Source: Gammaproteobacteria bacterium
GTDB taxonomy: Bacteria > Pseudomonadota > Gammaproteobacteria > Pseudomonadales > Pseudomonadaceae
NCBI GenBank assembly: GCA_012735335.1
Contig: JAAYHO010000443.1
Coordinates: 1-12,777 of the forward strand
DNA length: 12,777 nucleotides
Reading direction: 5' to 3'
The notes beneath the pieces were generated by a model. The model was not told the origin of the DNA. It was given only the letters and a program-made list of their open reading frames with translations, and ran no database searches. Below, piece by piece: positions 1 through 9,361 of this stretch (the first letter of the stretch is position 1; every line of letters starts with the position of its first letter). A program made the position numbers and the translations under genes.

Positions 1-6
1 AACTGA

Positions 7-2421
<2,415 letters not shown>

Positions 2422-2441
2422 TCAGTATTCACTCCCAGACA

Positions 2442-3536
2442 TCAATCGGTCTGCACAATATGCCCATGTTCCACGTGGAACATCGACAAGGGTGTATCGT
2501 TCTTCCAACAGTCCCGCAGCTGCTCCGCCTCCACGCTGGTGATGAAAATCTGACATTCCAGATCCTCCAGCAGGGCGCACAGGGCCTTGCGGTGCTGTGC
2601 ATCCAGTTCGGATGGCAAATCATCCACCAGATAAACACAGTCCTGTTGCACGCCATATTCCTTCAGCAAGTAGCCCTGGGCTATCTTGAGGGCGCATACC
2701 ACCAACTTCTGTTGGCCCCGGGATAATATGTCAACGGCGTTCATGCCATTACAGCGCAACCTCAGATCAGCTCGCTGCGCGCCGGCCTGGGTATAACCCA
2801 GCTGACTATCCCTATCAAACTGCTCATCCAGCACCTGTGCCAGCGGCTTTTCCTTATCCCAACCTCGGTAATAGCTGAGGGTCAGATCATCAAGGGGCAC
2901 CAGTCTGGCGAGAATTTCCTCGAACACCGGCTTCAGCCTTTGCAGGTAGTCCCGGCGGAAATCATCGATGCGTTCAGCAGCGGAAACCAGCTCGGTTTCC
3001 CATGGAACCAGCATCGAACGCTGTATTCTACCACGTCGCAGCAGGCTATTACGCTGTTTGAGGCTTTTTTGCAGACGCTGCCACGCTGGCAGGAACTGAT
3101 GTTCCACGTGGAACACTCCCCAGTCCAGGTACTGACGACGCTGCTTCGGCGCGCCTTCCAGCAGTCTGAAGCTCTCGGGATTGATCAATTGCAGCGGCAG
3201 CGTCTCGGCCAGTTGCGCAATACTGCGCACGGTTTGCCCGTCAATGCGAATCTGATAATCAGCCTGTTTGCTGCGGGTAATGCCGATCGAGTTGGTCAGG
3301 CCGCTGGGTTGCTGGACTTCACCGAACACGGTGCACTGTTGTTCGCCGTGCTGAATGACAGGTTGCAGGCGAGTGCTGCGGAAGGAACGAGCCAGACCAA
3401 GCAGGTGGATGGCTTCAAGAAAACTGGATTTACCGCTGCCGTTGGCGCCGTAGATGAGGTTGATGCGGGGGGAGGGGTGGAGCGTCACCGGCTGCAGGTT
3501 GCGCACGCCGGTGACGGTAACACGCTTGAGCGGCAT
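2442..3536 (-). CDS. recF: DNA replication and repair protein RecF
   Basis: ABC/SMC-like ATPase that acts with RecO and RecR to load RecA at single-strand gaps and stalled forks. The 364 residues contain Walker [10 protein letters not shown] (30-38), the ABC signature LSRGQQK (271-277) and Walker [13 protein letters not shown] (301-312). I chose the ATG giving [14 protein letters not shown]. An in-frame start 27 nt upstream would add MSCPCVSEP, which lies inside the dnaN end and does not resemble RecF. The chosen start is 4 nt after the dnaN stop, suggesting translational coupling. FHVEH occurs at residues 142-146 and 353-357 because both are encoded by parS palindromes. As I recall, P. aeruginosa RecF has similar residues at both places. 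Confidence 0.97.
   Translation of the reverse strand: MPLKRVTVTGVRNLQPVTLHPSPRINLIYGANGSGKSSFLEAIHLLGLARSFRSTRLQPVIQHGEQQCTVFGEVQQPSGLTNSIGITRSKQADYQIRIDGQTVRSIAQLAETLPLQLINPESFRLLEGAPKQRRQYLDWGVFHVEHQFLPAWQRLQKSLKQRNSLLRRGRIQRSMLVPWETELVSAAERIDDFRRDYLQRLKPVFEEILARLVPLDDLTLSYYRGWDKEKPLAQVLDEQFDRDSQLGYTQAGAQRADLRLRCNGMNAVDILSRGQQKLVVCALKIAQGYLLKEYGVQQDCVYLVDDLPSELDAQHRKALCALLEDLECQIFITSVEAEQLRDCWKNDTPLSMFHVEHGHIVQTD
2466..2483. promoter_or_regulatory. parS: parS centromere site 1 (inside recF 3' end)
   Basis: An 18-bp perfect palindrome with core TGTTCCACGTGGAACA (2467-2482), identical to the known Pseudomonas parS bound by ParB for chromosome segregation. It encodes MFHVEH near the RecF C-terminus and lies about 3.8 kb from oriC. 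Confidence 0.93.
3100..3115. promoter_or_regulatory. parS: parS centromere site 2 (inside recF)
   Basis: The same perfect 16-bp palindrome TGTTCCACGTGGAACA, 633 bp from site 1. It encodes VFHVEH at RecF residues 141-146, in the same reading frame as site 1. Confidence 0.93.
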
Positions 3537-3540
3537 AGGC

Positions 3541-4644
3541 TCAGAGACGCATGGGCATGACAACGTAGAGGCTGTCGTCCGTTTCAGCTTCCTGAATCAG
3601 CGCGCTGCTGTTGGCATCGGAGAGGATGATTTTCACCTGCTCGTTGCTCAGCACGTTCATCACGTCCAGCAGGTAGCTGACGTTGAAGCCGATCTCCAGC
3701 GGGCTGCCGCTGTACTCCACTACCGCATCTTCTTCTGCTTCTTCCTGCTCAGGGTTGTTCGCCTGAATTTTCAGCAGCGAATCACTGAGCATCAGGCGAA
3801 TACCACGATACTTCTCGTTGGAAAGAATCGCGGTACGGCTGAAGGCGTTGCGCAGTGACTGACGATCAGCAATCACTTCCTTGTCACCACCACGGGGCAA
3901 TACCCGCTCGTAGTCGGGGAATTTTCCGTCGACCAGCTTGGAGGTGAAGGTGAAGTCACCGGTGGTAGCGCGAATGTGGTGGGTGCCCAGGACAATGTTG
4001 ATCAGGTCGTCAGCTTCGGCCAGCAGGCGGGCCAGTTCGAGAATACCCTTGCGCGGCACGATCAGCTGGTATTTTTCCTGATAATCGATGTTGGCATCCA
4101 CGGTACACATGGCCATGCGGTGACCGTCGGTGGCCACGGCGCGCAGTTGGCCAGCGTTGATTTCCAGCAGCATGCCGTTCAGGTAGTAACGTACGTCCTG
4201 TTGCGCCATGGCAAACCCGGTACGCTCGATCAGGCGGCGCAGCTTGTTCTGGCTGACGGCAAAGCTCAGCGAACCTTCGCCATCTTCGACGCTGGGGAAG
4301 TCGTTGGCGGGCAGGGTGGCCAGGGTGAAGCGGCTGCGGCCAGCCTTGACCAAGGCTTTGCCTTCTTCGACGCGAAAGTTGATGGTGGCTTCATCCGGCA
4401 GGGATTTGCAGATATCCATCAGCTTGCGCGCAGGTACGGTGATCTCGCCGTCTTCGGCTGCTTCTTCCAGGTTGATGCGACCGATCAGTTCGACTTCCAG
4501 ATCGGTACCGGTCAGCGACAGCGTATTTCCATCGACCACCATCAGCACATTGGAGAGTACCGGCAGGGTCTGCCGACGTTCGACGACACCCGCCACCAGT
4601 TGCAGCGGCTTCAACAGGGCTTCGCGTTGGATGGTAAATTGCAT
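3541..4644 (-). CDS. dnaN: DNA polymerase III beta sliding clamp
   Basis: Ring-shaped dimeric processivity clamp that tethers DNA polymerase III and many repair factors to DNA. The 367 residues are the normal pseudomonad length. The start [20 protein letters not shown] and the end [10 protein letters not shown] (peptide-binding C-terminus with the MPMRL motif) are typical. The ATG at 4644 is preferred over an in-frame start 45 nt upstream because MQFTI is the family N-terminus and an AAGGAAG Shine-Dalgarno sequence lies about 4 nt before it. It follows dnaA by 47 nt with no terminator, so it is in the dnaA operon. The three repeated clamp domains are not obvious by eye, as expected for this family. 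Confidence 0.98.
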   Translation of the reverse strand: MQFTIQREALLKPLQLVAGVVERRQTLPVLSNVLMVVDGNTLSLTGTDLEVELIGRINLEEAAEDGEITVPARKLMDICKSLPDEATINFRVEEGKALVKAGRSRFTLATLPANDFPSVEDGEGSLSFAVSQNKLRRLIERTGFAMAQQDVRYYLNGMLLEINAGQLRAVATDGHRMAMCTVDANIDYQEKYQLIVPRKGILELARLLAEADDLINIVLGTHHIRATTGDFTFTSKLVDGKFPDYERVLPRGGDKEVIADRQSLRNAFSRTAILSNEKYRGIRLMLSDSLLKIQANNPEQEEAEEDAVVEYSGSPLEIGFNVSYLLDVMNVLSNEQVKIILSDANSSALIQEAETDDSLYVVMPMRL

Positions 4645-4691
4645 TGTCTTCCTTCGACCTCGTGCAGGTTGGCAGTTTGCTTGGCACACAC

Positions 4692-6173
4692 TCAGGTGGT
4701 CAGTGTCCGTAGCAGGTTCTTGTAATCTTCGCGGATATCCGCATCAGTTTCACGCAGTTCTGCAATCTTTCGCGTGGCATGCAACACGGTAGTGTGATCC
4801 CGTCCACCAAATGCGTCGCCGATTTCCGGCAGGCTGTGGTTGGTCAGCTCCTTGGACAGGGCCATGGCCACCTGACGGGGCCGGGCGACTGAACGGGAGC
4901 GACGCTTGGACAGGATGTCAGCGACCTTGATTTTGTAGTACTCGGCCACGGTGCGCTGGATATTGTCGATGCTCACCAGTTTGTCCTGGAGAGCCAGCAG
5001 ATCCTTGAGCGACTCGCGGATCAGTTCGATGGTGATATCCCGCCCCATGAAGTGAGCGCTGGCAATCACCCGTTTAAGGGCTCCTTCCAGTTCACGTACG
5101 TTGGAGCGAATGCGTTGGGCAATGAAGAAGGCGGCGTCGTGCGGCAGATCGACCCGCGACTGCTCGGCCTTCTTCATCAGAATGGCGACCCGGGTTTCCA
5201 GCTCCGGTGGTTCCACCGCAACAGTCAGGCCCCAGCCAAAACGGGACTTGAGGCGCTCTTCCAGACCGTCAATTTCCTTGGGGTAGCGGTCACTGGTCAG
5301 GATCACCTGCTGGCCACCTTCCAGTAAGGCATTGAAAGTATGGAAGAATTCCTCTTGCGACCGCTCCTTCTTGGCGAAGAACTGGATATCGTCAATCAGC
5401 AGGGCATCGACCGAGCGGTAGTAGCGCTTGAAGTCGTTGATGGCGTTCATCTGCAGCGCCTTGACCATATCAGCCACAAAACGCTCGGAATGCAGATAGA
5501 CGATCTTGGCCGCCGGGTTCTTCTTCAGCAGGTGGTTGCCCACCGCGTGCATGAGGTGCGTCTTACCCAGACCCACGCCGCCATACAGAAACAGCGGGTT
5601 GTAACCATGCCGGGGGTTATCCGCCACCTGCCAGGCAGCAGCCCGGGCCAGCTGGTTGGATTTACCTTCGACGAAGTTCTCGAAGGTAAAGCTGCGATTC
5701 AGATAACTGGTGTGCTTGATGACGGTATTGCCCTGGTCCGCCCGTTGCGGTGGCTGCGGCTCATCCTCTTCCACCTTGCCGTAATTGACCGGTTCTGGCT
5801 GGAAACCATGCCCGGACTGGGGACGGGGCGCAGGTACCGGAGTGGCCACCGGGACTGGTTCCGGTTCGCTGCGCTGAATCGGAGCGGCGGCGACCGACGG
5901 GGCTGCCACGGCAGCGGGGACAGTACTACGGCGGCTGCCGATAAACAGGGACAGCAAGGGTGCCTGGCCCTGAGACAGATCATCCAGCAATTCCTGAATG
6001 CGGTTCAGGTATTTGTCGTTGACCCAATCCAGCACAAAACGGTTCGGAGCGTACAGGCGCAGTTCAGCCTGATCGCCCTCGACCTGCAACGGACGAATCC
6101 AGGTGTTGAATTCCTGGGATGGAAGCTCGTCGCGCAAAAAATCCATGCATTGCTGCCAGAGTACAACAGACAC
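4692..6173 (-). CDS. dnaA: Chromosomal replication initiator DnaA (GTG start)
   Basis: AAA+ initiator that binds 9-bp DnaA boxes, oligomerises with ATP, melts the origin and recruits DnaB helicase. The 493 residues show domain I (about 1-85, beginning [12 protein letters not shown]), a Pro/Ala-rich low-complexity linker (about 85-145), AAA+ domain III with Walker [10 protein letters not shown] (198-206), Walker [10 protein letters not shown] (258-266), EERLKSRF (about 305-312) and sensor [11 protein letters not shown] (358-366). The domain IV box-recognition signature [15 protein letters not shown] is at 456-470. The start is GTG; the downstream sequence matches the conserved pseudomonad N-terminus. 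It diverges from rpmH across oriC and heads the dnaA-dnaN-recF-gyrB operon. A DnaA box sits over its likely promoter, suggesting autoregulation. Confidence 0.98.
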   Translation of the reverse strand: MSVVLWQQCMDFLRDELPSQEFNTWIRPLQVEGDQAELRLYAPNRFVLDWVNDKYLNRIQELLDDLSQGQAPLLSLFIGSRRSTVPAAVAAPSVAAAPIQRSEPEPVPVATPVPAPRPQSGHGFQPEPVNYGKVEEDEPQPPQRADQGNTVIKHTSYLNRSFTFENFVEGKSNQLARAAAWQVADNPRHGYNPLFLYGGVGLGKTHLMHAVGNHLLKKNPAAKIVYLHSERFVADMVKALQMNAINDFKRYYRSVDALLIDDIQFFAKKERSQEEFFHTFNALLEGGQQVILTSDRYPKEIDGLEERLKSRFGWGLTVAVEPPELETRVAILMKKAEQSRVDLPHDAAFFIAQRIRSNVRELEGALKRVIASAHFMGRDITIELIRESLKDLLALQDKLVSIDNIQRTVAEYYKIKVADILSKRRSRSVARPRQVAMALSKELTNHSLPEIGDAFGGRDHTTVLHATRKIAELRETDADIREDYKNLLRTLTT

Positions 6174-6265
6174 TAAATTCCCCCGACTCCAGGCCTGGGC
6201 GACCCGGTTCAGCTAGATGAAGAGTTGCGCAGGACAGCCGCCCGGACGGCCTGCGAAGCATCGTG

Positions 6266-6298
6266 CATTCTAGCCTTTTTAGCCCCCACTTATCCACA
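6266..6298 (-). promoter_or_regulatory. Putative dnaA promoter overlapped by a DnaA box
   Basis: On the minus strand a TAGAAT -10-like hexamer lies at 6267-6272, giving a leader of roughly 87 nt before the GTG. With a 17-bp spacer the -35 position would fall at 6290-6295, inside an exact DnaA box (6290-6298), and that hexamer is a poor -35. An alternative pair is TCGACC (6313-6318) and GATAAG (6289-6294), where the box covers the -10. In either case DnaA binding would overlap RNA polymerase, consistent with known dnaA autorepression. The exact promoter is uncertain. Confidence 0.4.
6290..6298 (+). promoter_or_regulatory. DnaA box (exact), dnaA-proximal
   Basis: TTATCCACA, a perfect strong box. 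It lies 200 bp before the central box of oriC, next to the dnaA promoter, and has no counterpart in the mnmG-side cluster, so its role is probably dnaA regulation. Confidence 0.85.
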
Positions 6299-6409
6299 TG
6301 CAGATGGCTGCAGGTCGAGAAACTGACGAATCCCGCACACTCGATTCCGGGTTGCCAAAAAGGCCACCATTTCCCCTGTTCCCCTTGATTTCATGGGCTG
6401 CGCGAGCTC

Positions 6410-6418
6410 TGTGGACAA
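6410..6418 (-). promoter_or_regulatory. DnaA box (one mismatch), position -80
   Basis: TGTGGACAA on the plus strand (TTGTCCACA read in reverse). The same nonamer in the same orientation occurs 5,124 bp away at 11534, also 80 bp before the central box there. Confidence 0.7.
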
Positions 6419-6455
6419 ACTCTGTATGAGGCTGTTGGCAATCCATGCATAAAGC

Positions 6456-6464
6456 TGAGGATAA
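6456..6464 (-). promoter_or_regulatory. Weak DnaA box, position -34
   Basis: TGAGGATAA, one mismatch from the reverse consensus. Its partner in the mnmG-side cluster is at -33, a single-base offset. Confidence 0.5.
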
Positions 6465-6469
6465 ATCCG

Positions 6470-6500
6470 CCTGTGGATATCCGGCCTGGTTATCCACAGG
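6470..6500. repeat. Inverted DnaA-box pair (10-bp arms, 11-bp loop)
   Basis: Arms CCTGTGGATA (6470-6479) and TATCCACAGG (6491-6500) are perfect inverted copies around an 11-nt centre. They hold a reverse box (6472-6480, TGTGGATAT, one mismatch) and an exact forward box (6490-6498, TTATCCACA) whose starts are 18 bp apart. The pair faces outward and would seat DnaA in opposite orientations. Confidence 0.85.
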
Positions 6501-6589
6501 CACGCCACAACAGTCGGAGCCTGATGTGAACAGTCTGCCCACCGGCTTATCCTTCTCCGCAGGCAGCGATTGCTCAGGGCCGGAGGCGG

Positions 6590-6598
6590 TTATCCACA
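6590..6598 (+). promoter_or_regulatory. DnaA box (exact) beside the unwinding region
   Basis: TTATCCACA, exactly 100 bp after the forward box at 6490. It is followed by a 14-nt partly GC-rich spacer (6599-6612) and then the AT-rich region, the position expected for the box that loads DnaA onto single strands. Confidence 0.88.
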
Positions 6599-6612
6599 GA
6601 AAAACCGCTGCC

Positions 6613-6660
6613 CATTAGTATCTACATCAGTAATCCTTTAAAGATCTTTTCTTTATATTG
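6613..6660 (+). other. DNA unwinding element with DnaA-trio-like and 13-mer-like sequence
   Basis: Starting 14 nt after the last box, triplets CAT-TAG-TAT-CTA-CAT-CAG-TAA (6613-6633) mostly carry a central A, as in the DnaA-trio motif described for bacterial origins. They are followed by GATCTTTTCTTTA (6643-6655), matching 10 of the 11 fixed bases of the E. coli 13-mer GATCTNTTNTTTT. The AT-richness is seen directly. The trio assignment is inference. Confidence 0.65.
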
Positions 6661-6689
6661 TCTATTTGTCTGCTCCTTGGTAAATCAAA

Positions 6690-6718
6690 TTGACCTTGAG
6701 AGGCTTCTTCTCTAGAAT
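6690..6718 (+). promoter_or_regulatory. Sigma70-type promoter of the rpmH operon
   Basis: TTGACC (6690-6695) and TAGAAT (6713-6718) are separated by an ideal 17 bp. Transcription should start near 6725, giving a leader of about 50 nt before rpmH. It lies immediately beyond the unwinding element, so firing could influence origin melting. Confidence 0.8.
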
Positions 6719-6730
6719 CTCCGATCCCTT

Positions 6731-6753
6731 GAAAGGGCTTCACCGCTCTTTTT
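6731..6753 (+). promoter_or_regulatory. Possible leader hairpin before rpmH
   Basis: AAAGGGC (6732-6738) can pair with GCTCTTT (6745-6751) through one G-U pair around a 6-nt loop, and the 3' arm runs into a T tract ending at 6753. It lies in the rpmH leader and looks like a weak terminator or attenuator. No regulator is identifiable. Confidence 0.3.
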
Positions 6754-6775
6754 GTGATTAATCAGGTATCTGAAG

Positions 6776-6910
6776 ATGAAAAGAACTTTCCAACCCAGCG
6801 TTTTGAAACGCAAGCGTAACCACGGTTTCCGTGCCCGTATGGCTACCAGCAGCGGTCGTGCCGTGCTGGCTCGTCGTCGTGCCAAAGGCCGTCACAAGCT
6901 GTCAGCTTAA
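6776..6910 (+). CDS. rpmH: 50S ribosomal protein L34
   Basis: Small, very basic protein of the large ribosomal subunit. All 44 residues ([20 protein letters not shown] to KGRHKLSA) match the highly conserved L34 family, whose usual length in gammaproteobacteria is 44-46. The ATG is the only sensible start. The gene follows a good sigma70 promoter and is first in the rpmH-rnpA-yidD-yidC block. The next gene starts 14 nt after its TAA. Confidence 0.99.
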   Translation: MKRTFQPSVLKRKRNHGFRARMATSSGRAVLARRRAKGRHKLSA

Positions 6911-6924
6911 GACCGGGTTTACAG

Positions 6925-7323
6925 GTGGATCTCGGGTTCGCTCCTGAACGACGGCTATTGACGCCTGCACAGTTCAAGAACGTATTCGATGGAGCCACCT
7001 GTAAGGCCTCTGGCCCCAATATTCTGCTGCTGGCCAGGCATAACAGCCTGACACACGCACGATTGGGGCTGGTCATTGCCAAGAAGAATGTCCGGCGGGC
7101 AGTTGATCGCAACAGGATCAAACGTATCGCCCGCGAGTCCTTCCGACATCAGCGTGCTGATCTGGACAATCTGGATATTGTCGTCCTGGCCCGCAGGGGT
7201 CTGGGCGAGCTTGACCATGCTGCGCTGCATGCCCTGTTCCAGGACATGTGGCGTCGGCTGAGCAAGGCCGCTGACAAACACAATCGTTCCCGTGATTCCG
7301 GACGCCCATCATCCAATGCGTAG
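6925..7323 (+). CDS. rnpA: Ribonuclease P protein component (GTG start)
   Basis: Protein cofactor that binds the catalytic RNA M1 and helps it cleave 5' leaders from precursor tRNAs. The 132 residues include [14 protein letters not shown] near the N-terminus, [28 protein letters not shown] with the family RNR motif (62-64), and [13 protein letters not shown] (84-96). The C-terminal tail (about 114-132) is basic, polar and variable. No ATG is available in frame upstream; GTG at 6925 gives the expected N-terminus. The Shine-Dalgarno is weak, which fits translation coupled to rpmH or deliberately low output compared with L34. Confidence 0.96.
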   Translation: MDLGFAPERRLLTPAQFKNVFDGATCKASGPNILLLARHNSLTHARLGLVIAKKNVRRAVDRNRIKRIARESFRHQRADLDNLDIVVLARRGLGELDHAALHALFQDMWRRLSKAADKHNRSRDSGRPSSNA

Positions 7324-7564
7324 CCTCGCGCTCGGACTGATCAAGGTTTACCGTTACGCTATCAGCCCGCTGATGGCCAGTCATTGTCGTTTCTACCCGT
7401 CCTGTTCCTGCTATGCCCAGGAAGCCATCGAAGAGCATGGTTTTCTCAAGGGCAGTCTGCTCAGCGCCCGGCGTCTGTCCCGCTGTCATCCCTGGAACCC
7501 GGGTGGCTATGATCCTGTACCCCTCAAGAACAACTGTTCGTCTCGGATGGCTGAAAAACCATGA
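7316..7564 (+). CDS. yidD: Membrane protein insertion efficiency factor YidD
   Basis: Small, probably membrane-associated protein that assists YidC-dependent insertion of inner-membrane proteins. The 82 residues show an amphipathic N-terminal segment ([20 protein letters not shown]), the Cys-rich core [15 protein letters not shown] (24-38) and [14 protein letters not shown] (56-69), all hallmarks of the YidD/DUF37 family. I chose the ATG at 7316; a GTG 24 nt earlier adds MIPDAHHP, which does not look like YidD. The ATG overlaps the end of rnpA by 8 nt, and its TGA overlaps the yidC ATG (ATGA), so the three genes are probably translationally coupled. Confidence 0.96.
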   Translation: MRSLALGLIKVYRYAISPLMASHCRFYPSCSCYAQEAIEEHGFLKGSLLSARRLSRCHPWNPGGYDPVPLKNNCSSRMAEKP

Positions 7565-9270
7565 ACATGCAAAGAAACATCCTCATCGCTGCGCTGGCCG
7601 TGATCACCTATCTGATGATCCTGCAGTGGAACAAGGATTATGGTGATCCGGTTATCGAAGCTGCGGTCAACGGCAGCAATGCGCAGACTCAGGTGGCAGA
7701 CGTTCCTGCAGTACCTGGCGCCGAGCTGAACCCGGCGCAGAACAGCGATGATGTGCCCCAGGCGGTGGAAGTTGTCGATGGCGTCGATATTCCCGTGGTG
7801 CAACCGGTGACTGCAGCGGCCACCGCTGGCGGCCTGATCAGTGTCGAAACCGATACCCTGCGCCTGACCATTGATCCCCGTGGCGGCGACATCATCTCGC
7901 TGGTATTGCCGGAATACCCGGTACACCAGCAACGTCCGGATGTTCCTTTCCAGCTGCTGGAACAGAGTGCCCAGCGCACCTATATTGCCCAGAGTGGACT
8001 GGCCGGTCGCAACGGTCCGGATGCCCGTGCCGATGGTCGCCCGCTGTATCAGACCGGGCAGACCAGTTACCAGTTGGCCGAGGGTGAAGACAGCCTGACG
8101 GTGGACCTGCAATTCAGCGAGAACAACGTCAACTACATCAAGCGTTTCACTTTCAGCCGTGGCGACTACCTGGTCAAGGTCGATTACCTGATCGACAACC
8201 AGAGCGCTGAAAGCTGGAGCGGCGGCCTGTACGGTCAGATCAAGCGCGATGGCAGCGGCGACCCGTCCAGCTCCACCGCTACCGGTATGGCGACCTTCCT
8301 CGGTGCGGCCTACTGGAGTGCCGATGGCTCCTACGAGAAACTCAAGCCCAAGGACATGGACAAGGCCAACCTGCGGGAAACCGTCAATGGTGGCTGGGCG
8401 GCCTGGCTGCAACACTACTTTGTCAGCGCCTGGGTACCCGCCGCTGATGGCCAGCACGTCTATCAGACTCGCAAGGACAGCCAGGGCAATTATCTGGTTG
8501 GCTTTGTCAGCCCGTCGGTCAGCGTTGCTGCCGGTGAGCAAGCGGTTATCGGCGCTCAGTTCTATGCCGGACCCAAGATCCAGGATCGTCTGAAGGAAAT
8601 CTCCCCCGGTCTGGAACTGACTGTGGACTACGGTTTCCTGTGGTTCATTGCCCAGCCGCTGTTCTGGATCCTGAGCATGATTCACAGCGTGGTCGGCAAC
8701 TGGGGCTGGAGCATCATCCTGCTGACCATCCTGATCAAGCTGGCGTTCTTCCCGCTGTCGGCAACCAGTTACCGCTCCATGGCCAACATGCGTCGGGTTG
8801 CCCCGAAAATGCAGGCGCTGCGTGACCAGTATGGCGATGACCGGCAGAAACTGTCCCAGGGCATGATGGAGCTGTACAAGAAGGAAAAGATCAATCCGCT
8901 GGGTGGCTGCCTGCCGATTCTGGTACAGATGCCGGTATTCATCGCCCTGTACTGGACCCTGATGGAAAGCGTCGAGATGCGTCAGGCGCCCTGGATTGGC
9001 TGGATCACCGACCTGTCGTTGAAGGACCCGCTGTTCATCCTGCCGATCCTGATGGGTGTGAGCATGTTCATTCAGCAACAGCTGAACCCCGCACCACCGG
9101 ATCCGATGCAGGCCAAGGTGATGAAGATGCTGCCGATCATCTTCACCTTCTTCTTCCTGTGGTTCCCGGCCGGTCTGGTACTGTACTGGGTGGTCAACAA
9201 CATCCTGTCGATCGCGCAACAGTGGTACATTACCCGGCAGATCGAAAGAGGCGCTGCGGCGAAGGACTGA
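7561..9270 (+). CDS. yidC: Membrane protein insertase YidC
   Basis: Inner-membrane insertase that integrates and folds membrane proteins, alone or with SecYEG. The 569 residues show TM1 (about 5-21), a Pro/Ala/Val-rich tether (about 28-90), a large periplasmic beta domain (about 90-350), then the conserved core: [20 protein letters not shown] (359-378), the [20 protein letters not shown] helix (380-399), a charged cytoplasmic hairpin (about 404-445), and further helices near 449-468, 491-507 and 522-552. Lys393 sits where E. coli has the catalytically important groove Arg. The ATG giving MNMQRN is used; a second Met two codons later is possible. An intrinsic terminator lies 19 nt downstream. 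Confidence 0.98.
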   Translation: MNMQRNILIAALAVITYLMILQWNKDYGDPVIEAAVNGSNAQTQVADVPAVPGAELNPAQNSDDVPQAVEVVDGVDIPVVQPVTAAATAGGLISVETDTLRLTIDPRGGDIISLVLPEYPVHQQRPDVPFQLLEQSAQRTYIAQSGLAGRNGPDARADGRPLYQTGQTSYQLAEGEDSLTVDLQFSENNVNYIKRFTFSRGDYLVKVDYLIDNQSAESWSGGLYGQIKRDGSGDPSSSTATGMATFLGAAYWSADGSYEKLKPKDMDKANLRETVNGGWAAWLQHYFVSAWVPAADGQHVYQTRKDSQGNYLVGFVSPSVSVAAGEQAVIGAQFYAGPKIQDRLKEISPGLELTVDYGFLWFIAQPLFWILSMIHSVVGNWGWSIILLTILIKLAFFPLSATSYRSMANMRRVAPKMQALRDQYGDDRQKLSQGMMELYKKEKINPLGGCLPILVQMPVFIALYWTLMESVEMRQAPWIGWITDLSLKDPLFILPILMGVSMFIQQQLNPAPPDPMQAKVMKMLPIIFTFFFLWFPAGLVLYWVVNNILSIAQQWYITRQIERGAAAKD

Positions 9271-9289
9271 TCGCCCCCAGCATCCACGC

Positions 9290-9314
9290 AAACGCCCCGG
9301 TTTCGGGGCGTTTT
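9290..9314 (+). terminator. Rho-independent terminator after yidC
   Basis: AACGCCCCG (9291-9299) pairs perfectly with CGGGGCGTT (9304-9312) around a GTTT loop, extended by A9290-T9313 and followed by a short T run. It should end the rpmH-yidC transcript before mnmE, although the T run is only four bases long so some read-through is likely. Confidence 0.85.
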
Positions 9315-9361
9315 GCCGTCTGCCAGATGGAAACAGCCCAGTCCCCCAACAGGAATACCCG

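Larger units (their letters stand above)
6290..6660. other. oriC: Chromosomal replication origin oriC
   Basis: The 602-bp gap between divergent dnaA and rpmH has three exact DnaA boxes (6290, 6490, 6590), at least three one-mismatch boxes (6410, 6456, 6472) and an AT-rich stretch (about 6614-6660) that would unwind. This is the known position of pseudomonad oriC. Unlike E. coli oriC, no GATC occurs between 6174 and 6640. The remaining bases (6174-6265) hold only the dnaA leader. Confidence 0.93.

Noticed and set aside
3537..3563. Upstream in-frame start for recF adding nine residues
   Set aside because: The added MSCPCVSEP lies within the dnaN end and is not part of the RecF family N-terminus.
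6442..6450. Sequence resembling a further DnaA box (ending GCATAA)
   Set aside because: It has at least two mismatches to TTATNCACA and no counterpart at the matching position in the mnmG-side cluster.
6064..6542. Small minus-strand open frames across oriC and the dnaA start
   Set aside because: They run through DnaA boxes and the dnaA leader, have no convincing ribosome-binding sites and resemble no protein family.
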